Source of the DNA: Ottowia sp. | GTDB lineage: Bacteria; Pseudomonadota; Gammaproteobacteria; Burkholderiales; Burkholderiaceae_C | Direction of reading: 5' to 3' | Length of the DNA: 15,357 nt | Assembly (NCBI GenBank): GCA_023228705.1 | Contig: JALOAS010000076.1 | Coordinates: 1 to 15,357 of the forward strand | In this document: one piece after another, positions 12,271-15,357 of the stretch | Position numbering within the stretch: the stretch's first letter is position 1 | How the letters are laid out: each line of letters begins with the position of its first letter | Made by a program: the position numbers and the translations under genes | Notes under the pieces: model-generated | Seen by the model: the letters and a program-made list of their open reading frames with translations, nothing else | What the model was told of the DNA's origin: nothing | The model's database searches: none

Positions 12271-13095
12271 TTACTTCTTGCGCCGCGACACGATCATGTT
12301 CTGCGTACGCAGGTTCTTGCGCGTGCGGAACCCCTTGGTGTAGTTGCCCCACGGGTCCACGGGCTGACGCCCGCCCTTGGTCTTGCCCTCGCCGCCGCCA
12401 TGCGGGTGGTCGACGGGGTTCATGGCCGCGCCGCGCACCGACGGCCGGTGACCGCGCCAGCGCCTGGCGCCGGCCTTGCCCAGCCGCTCCAGGCTGTGCT
12501 CCTCGTTGGACACCGCGCCTATGGTGGCCCGGCATTCGATGTGGATGCGGCGCACCTCGCCCGAGCGCAGCCGCACCTGAGCGTAGACGCCTTCGCGCGC
12601 CAGCAGCGTCGCGGACGCACCGGCCGAGCGCGCCATCTGCGCGCCAGCGCCGGGCTTGAGCTCTATGCAGTGAATCACCGAACCCACCGGAATGTTGCGA
12701 ATCGGCAGCGTGTTGCCCGCCCGGATGGGCGCGTCCACGCCGCTCGCGACGACGCTGCCGACCTGCAGGCCACGCGGCGCGATGATGTAGCGGCGCTCGC
12801 CATCGGCATAGCAGACCAGCGCGATGTGTGCCGAGCGGTTGGGGTCGTACTCCAGGCGCTCGACCTTGGCCGGGATGCCGTCCTTGTTGCGCCGGAAGTC
12901 GACAACGCGGTAATGATGGCGGTGCCCGCCGCCCCGATGGCGCAGCGTGATGCGGCCGTGATTGTTGCGACCGGCCTTCTGGAACTGCGGCTGCAGCAGC
13001 GGCGCGTGGCCGCTGCCCCGGTGCAACTGGTCGCGCGTGACCTTGACCTTGCTGCGGCGCCCGGCCGACGTCGGTCTGGTTTTGATAGCAGGCAT
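12271..13095 (-). CDS. rplB: 50S ribosomal protein L2
   Basis: L2 is needed for subunit joining and lies near the peptidyl transferase centre. The 274-residue product has the normal length and the hallmark MNPVDHPHGGGEG, including the histidine linked to peptidyl transferase activity. RNNHGRITLRHRGGGHRHHYRVVDF, IAPRGLQVG and RNIPVGSVIHCIELKPGAGAQ are also clear. The first residues, MPAIKTRPTSAGRRS, are somewhat divergent from the common MA(V/I)KxKPTSPGRR. A GGGGAGG lies 11 bases upstream of the ATG, inside the end of rplW; the gap to rplW is 3 bases. Confidence 0.97.
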   Translation of the reverse strand: MPAIKTRPTSAGRRSKVKVTRDQLHRGSGHAPLLQPQFQKAGRNNHGRITLRHRGGGHRHHYRVVDFRRNKDGIPAKVERLEYDPNRSAHIALVCYADGERRYIIAPRGLQVGSVVASGVDAPIRAGNTLPIRNIPVGSVIHCIELKPGAGAQMARSAGASATLLAREGVYAQVRLRSGEVRRIHIECRATIGAVSNEEHSLERLGKAGARRWRGHRPSVRGAAMNPVDHPHGGGEGKTKGGRQPVDPWGNYTKGFRTRKNLRTQNMIVSRRKK

Positions 13096-13098
13096 GGT

Positions 13099-13434
13099 TT
13101 ACGCAGCCTCCCCGGAAAAGTTCAGATCCTGGCCTTCGGCCAGAGAAACATAGGCCTTGCGCACGTGGTCACGGCGCCCGACGCTGCGTCCAAAACGCTT
13201 GGTCTTGCCCTTGATGTTGGTCACGGTGACGCCCTGCACCTGGACCTTGAACAGCAGCTCGACCGCCGCCCTGATCTCGGGTTTGGTGGCATCCTTGAGC
13301 ACCTTGAACGTGACGACGTTGTCACGATCGCCGACCAGCGTGGCCTTTTCGGAGATGACGGGCGCAACCAGCACCTTCATCAGCCGGCCTTCGTCGTACT
13401 GGCGCTCCCTGGGTGTGGGATTGATGCGGCTCAT
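13099..13434 (-). CDS. rplW: 50S ribosomal protein L23
   Basis: L23 sits at the tunnel exit and docks trigger factor and SRP. The core starts at LMKVLVAPVISEKAT and continues with NVVTFKVLKDATKPEIRAAVELLFKVQVQGVTVTNIKGKTKRFGRSVGRRDHVRKAYV, all typical. The product is 111 residues because of an N-terminal addition of about 18 residues (MSRINPTPRERQYDEGR). That longer start is supported by AAGGAG placed 8 bases before the ATG at 13434; the internal Met19 at the core lacks this advantage. The start overlaps the rplD stop by 4 bases (ATGA type), so translation should be coupled. Confidence 0.95.
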   Translation of the reverse strand: MSRINPTPRERQYDEGRLMKVLVAPVISEKATLVGDRDNVVTFKVLKDATKPEIRAAVELLFKVQVQGVTVTNIKGKTKRFGRSVGRRDHVRKAYVSLAEGQDLNFSGEAA

Positions 13435-14054
13435 GCGAACATCTCCTTGAGCTTGGCAATGGCCCCCTGGGTCACCACCACTTTCTTGAAGTTCACCAGC
13501 GACACCGGATTGACGTAGCGCGGCTCGATGACCAGCACCCGCGCCAGGTTGCGCGACGCCAGGAAGAGGTTCTCGTCGACTTCCTCAACGACCACCAGCG
13601 CCGAATCCAGGCTCATGGCCTTGAGCTTGGCCGCCAGCTGCCTGGTCTTGGGTGCGTCCACGGTGAGCGATTCGATCACCTGCAGACGCCCCTCGCGCAC
13701 CAGCTGCGACAGGATGGATGCCATCCCCGCCCGGTACATCTTCCTGTTGATCTTGTGGCTGAAGTTCTGGTCCGGGCTGGCCGGGAAGATCTTGCCGCCG
13801 CCACGCCACAGTGGCGAAGACGCCGCCCCGGCACGCGCACGGCCGGTGCCTTTCTGGCGCCACGGCTTGCGTCCGGACATCCTGACCTGGCTGCGGTCCT
13901 TCTGCGCACGGGTGCCCTGGCGGGCATTGGCCTGGTACGCCACCACCAGCTGGTGCACCAGCGCCTCGTTGTAGTCGCGGCCGAAAACGGTTTCCGGCGC
14001 CTGGACCGTGGCCGTGGCCTGGCCCTGCTCGTTCAGGAGTTCAAGTTCCATCAT
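13431..14054 (-). CDS. rplD: 50S ribosomal protein L4
   Basis: L4 contributes a loop to the exit tunnel and in E. coli also represses its own operon. The 207-residue product has the conserved tunnel loop region RAQKDRSQVRMSGRKPWRQKGTGRARAGAASSPLWRGGGKIF, which in other bacteria hosts macrolide resistance changes, and GMASILSQLVREGRL. Two ATGs lie in a row (14054 and 14051): the first overlaps the rplC stop by 4 bases, while the second gives MELELLNEQGQ, the form usual in relatives. The true start could be either. The E. coli-type L4 leader target cannot be recognised by eye here, because rpsJ is not preceded by a leader in this arrangement. Confidence 0.96.
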   Translation of the reverse strand: MMELELLNEQGQATATVQAPETVFGRDYNEALVHQLVVAYQANARQGTRAQKDRSQVRMSGRKPWRQKGTGRARAGAASSPLWRGGGKIFPASPDQNFSHKINRKMYRAGMASILSQLVREGRLQVIESLTVDAPKTRQLAAKLKAMSLDSALVVVEEVDENLFLASRNLARVLVIEPRYVNPVSLVNFKKVVVTQGAIAKLKEMFA

Positions 14055-14731
14055 TGACCCCCTGCCTGCGCTGCCGGCTGCGCCTTGATTGCCGGACGCA
14101 CCGAAACGAATCCGCCCTTGGCACCCGGTACCGCGCCCTTGATCATGAGCAGGCCACGCGTCTCGTCCACGCGCACCACGTCCAGGTTCTGCGTGGTCAC
14201 GACGTGGTCGCCCATGTGGCCGGCCATCTTCTTGCCCGGGAACACGCGCCCCGGATCCTGCGCCATGGACGTGCCGCCTGGCGCGCGGTGCGACAGGCTG
14301 TTGCCGTGCGAGTTGCGCTGCCCGCGGAAATTGTGGCGCTTGATGGTGCCCTGGTAGCCCTTGCCTATGGCGCGGCCCTGCACGTCGACCTTCTGGCCCA
14401 CGGCAAACAGGTCGGCCACGGGCAGTTCGGTGCCTGCGGGGTACTTCCCGGCAGAGGCGTCGGCCACGCGGAACTCGCGCATGCGCTCGCCGGCCTGCAC
14501 GCCGGCCTTGGCCAGGTGCCCGGCCTCGGGCTTGCGCACGCGGGACGCCTTGCGCGAGCCGTACGTGACTTGCAGCGCCACGTAGCCGTCGCGCTCCTGG
14601 GTCTTGACCTGGGTGACGCGGTTGCCTGACACATCCAGCACCGTGACCGGCACGGATTGGCCGTCATCGGTGAACAGACGCATCATGCCCACCTTGCGCC
14701 CCAGCAGCCCGAGTTGGGTGCTTTGACTCAT
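14051..14731 (-). CDS. rplC: 50S ribosomal protein L3
   Basis: L3 is an early-binding assembly protein near the peptidyl transferase centre. The 226-residue product starts SQSTQLGLLGRKVGMMRLFTDDG and contains GYQGTIKRHNFRGQRNSHGNS and MAQDPGRVFPGKKMAGHMGD. The glutamine of MAQDPGRVF corresponds to the residue methylated by PrmB in E. coli. The C-terminus carries a short Ala/Gln/Gly tail. CGGAG lies 8 bases before the ATG. It is the first gene after the internal promoter, so this is the functional start of the main S10-type transcript. Confidence 0.97.
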   Translation of the reverse strand: MSQSTQLGLLGRKVGMMRLFTDDGQSVPVTVLDVSGNRVTQVKTQERDGYVALQVTYGSRKASRVRKPEAGHLAKAGVQAGERMREFRVADASAGKYPAGTELPVADLFAVGQKVDVQGRAIGKGYQGTIKRHNFRGQRNSHGNSLSHRAPGGTSMAQDPGRVFPGKKMAGHMGDHVVTTQNLDVVRVDETRGLLMIKGAVPGAKGGFVSVRPAIKAQPAAQAGGQ

Positions 14732-14852
14732 TTTATTGACTCCGAGACTCTCGCCGCGCGCCGCTTCGATTGGCGGGCGCGTTTGACGTGCAAGGCAGCG
14801 TGCGAAAGCGGGTTGTTGGAAAAATTTCCCCCAAAAAGAAGGGAAGCATTGG
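14732..14852 (-). promoter_or_regulatory. 5' leader of the rplC operon
   Basis: If transcription starts about 7 bases past the -10 box (near 14846), the leader is roughly 115 bases. It holds a GGAAA-TT-TTTCC hairpin near the 5' end and a CGCGCC / GGCGCG stem (13-base loop) just before the ribosome binding site. Either could serve autoregulation by a ribosomal protein, but I see no match to a known leader structure. Confidence 0.35.
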
Positions 14853-14882
14853 ATTATAGGTTATTTTCCGGGCCCATTGCAA
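14853..14882 (-). promoter_or_regulatory. Sigma70-type promoter for the rplC operon
   Basis: On the minus strand a -35 box TTGCAA (14877-14882; 4 of 6 to consensus) is followed after 18 bases by a perfect -10 box TATAAT (14853-14858). It lies between rpsJ and rplC in an AT-richer patch of otherwise GC-rich DNA. This is the best promoter in the window and would give strong constitutive expression of rplC to rpsQ. Confidence 0.82.
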
Positions 14883-14900
14883 GCGTGGGCGTGCCCACGC
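14883..14900 (-). terminator. Palindrome after rpsJ, weak terminator or attenuator candidate
   Basis: GCGTGGGC-AC-GCCCACGC is an almost perfect palindrome, 10 bases past the rpsJ stop and directly before the -35 box. It is not followed by a T-run (TTGCAATG comes next), so full termination is doubtful. It may reduce read-through from the tuf-rpsJ transcript, or just mark the end of that unit. Confidence 0.4.
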
Positions 14901-14910
14901 CGCATGGCGC

Positions 14911-15222
14911 TCATTGCAGCTTGATCACCACGTCCACGCCGGCCGGCAGGTCCAGCTTCATCAGCGCATCGACCGTCTTGTCGGTGGGGTCGATGATGTC
15001 CATGAGGCGCTGGTGCGTGCGGATCTCCAGCTGGTCGCGGCTCTTCTTGTTGACGTGCGGTGATCGCAGGATGTCCCACTTGCGGATGCGCGTGGGCAGC
15101 GGCACCGGCCCCCTGATGAGCGCGCCGGTGCGCTTGGCCGTGTCAACGATCTCGGCCGCCGACTGGTCGATCAGCTTGTAGTCAAACGCCTTCAGGCGTA
15201 TGCGAATTTTCTGTTGTGCCAT
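14911..15222 (-). CDS. rpsJ: 30S ribosomal protein S10 (NusE)
   Basis: S10 is a ribosomal head protein that also acts as NusE in antitermination and in coupling transcription to translation. The 103-residue product matches over its whole length: KIRIRLKAFDYKLIDQSAAEIVDTAKRTGA, GPVPLPTRIRKWDILRSPHVNKKSRDQLEIRTHQRLMDI and DALMKLDLPAGVDVVIKLQ. AAGGGAA lies 7 bases before the ATG, and the gene starts 10 bases after the tuf stop, so it is transcribed with tuf. It is separated from rplC by 179 bases and a new promoter, so it belongs to the str-type unit rather than the rplC unit. Confidence 0.97.
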   Translation of the reverse strand: MAQQKIRIRLKAFDYKLIDQSAAEIVDTAKRTGALIRGPVPLPTRIRKWDILRSPHVNKKSRDQLEIRTHQRLMDIIDPTDKTVDALMKLDLPAGVDVVIKLQ

Positions 15223-15232
15223 GGTGTTTCCC

Positions 15233-15357
15233 TTACCCTATCACCTTGGACACCACGCCGGCGCCCACGGTGTGGCCACCCTCGCGGATGGCAAAGCGCA
15301 GGCCCTCTTCCATGGCCACCGGCGCGATCAGCTCCACGTTCAGGCTCACGTTGTCTC
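15233..15357 (-). CDS. tuf: Elongation factor Tu, C-terminal end only (window edge)
   Basis: Only the last 41 codons are inside the window. They read VSLNVELIAPVAMEEGLRFAIREGGHTVGAGVVSKVIG, the end of EF-Tu domain 3, which delivers aminoacyl-tRNA to the ribosome. Most EF-Tu sequences have GGRTVGAGVV at this point; here the arginine is a histidine. The remainder of the gene lies beyond 15357, so completeness cannot be judged. Confidence 0.95.
   Translation of the reverse strand, partial: DNVSLNVELIAPVAMEEGLRFAIREGGHTVGAGVVSKVIG

Overview
This is a high-GC window, and every ribosomal protein in it resembles those of betaproteobacteria, most likely order Burkholderiales. Supporting signs are the tuf-rpsJ / rplC-... 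gene order, the style of the L3, L4 and L23 N-termini, and a mannose-type IIA + HPr + EI phosphotransferase set. I cannot place it to genus. Nearly all genes read on the minus strand, so transcription runs from high to low coordinates. The only plus-strand gene is an acetyltransferase.

Right third (15357 down to 9750): the 3' end of tuf (EF-Tu), then rpsJ, a 179-base gap with a strong sigma70-type promoter, then a tight S10-type operon: rplC, rplD, rplW, rplB, rpsS, rplV, rpsC, rplP, rpmC, rpsQ. Genes overlap by 4 bases or lie 3-21 bases apart, nearly all with clear Shine-Dalgarno sites. After rpsQ there is an intrinsic terminator, and the usual continuation (rplN, rplX, rplE...) is absent. 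Next on the same strand is a type II (Prx5-like) peroxiredoxin.

Middle (9030 down to 4001): a three-gene operon for a MacB/DevCA-like export system. It comprises an ABC ATPase, a 787-residue FtsX-type permease and a HlyD/RND-type membrane fusion protein. On each side lies intergenic DNA of one repeat family. On the right is a ~177-base element with imperfect terminal inverted repeats. On the left is a ~420-base compound block containing a ~95-base copy of the same core, in the same orientation (~89% identical by eye), plus several more copies of the terminal motif and an internal ~65-base duplication. The transporter therefore looks like a cassette bracketed by MITE-like repeats. This is the most unusual structure in the window.

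Left third (4000 down to 284): a GNAT acetyltransferase on the plus strand, divergent from a minus-strand operon of a small putative lipoprotein, a mannose-family EIIA domain, HPr (ptsH) and enzyme I (ptsI). The last four genes overlap end to end. No sugar permease (IIB/IIC/IID) is present, so this looks like a regulatory phosphotransferase relay rather than a sugar importer. Bases 1-283 hold no gene I can support.

I found no tRNA, rRNA, CRISPR array, transposase or phage gene. Apart from the repeat-bracketed transporter, the window is mostly conserved housekeeping DNA.
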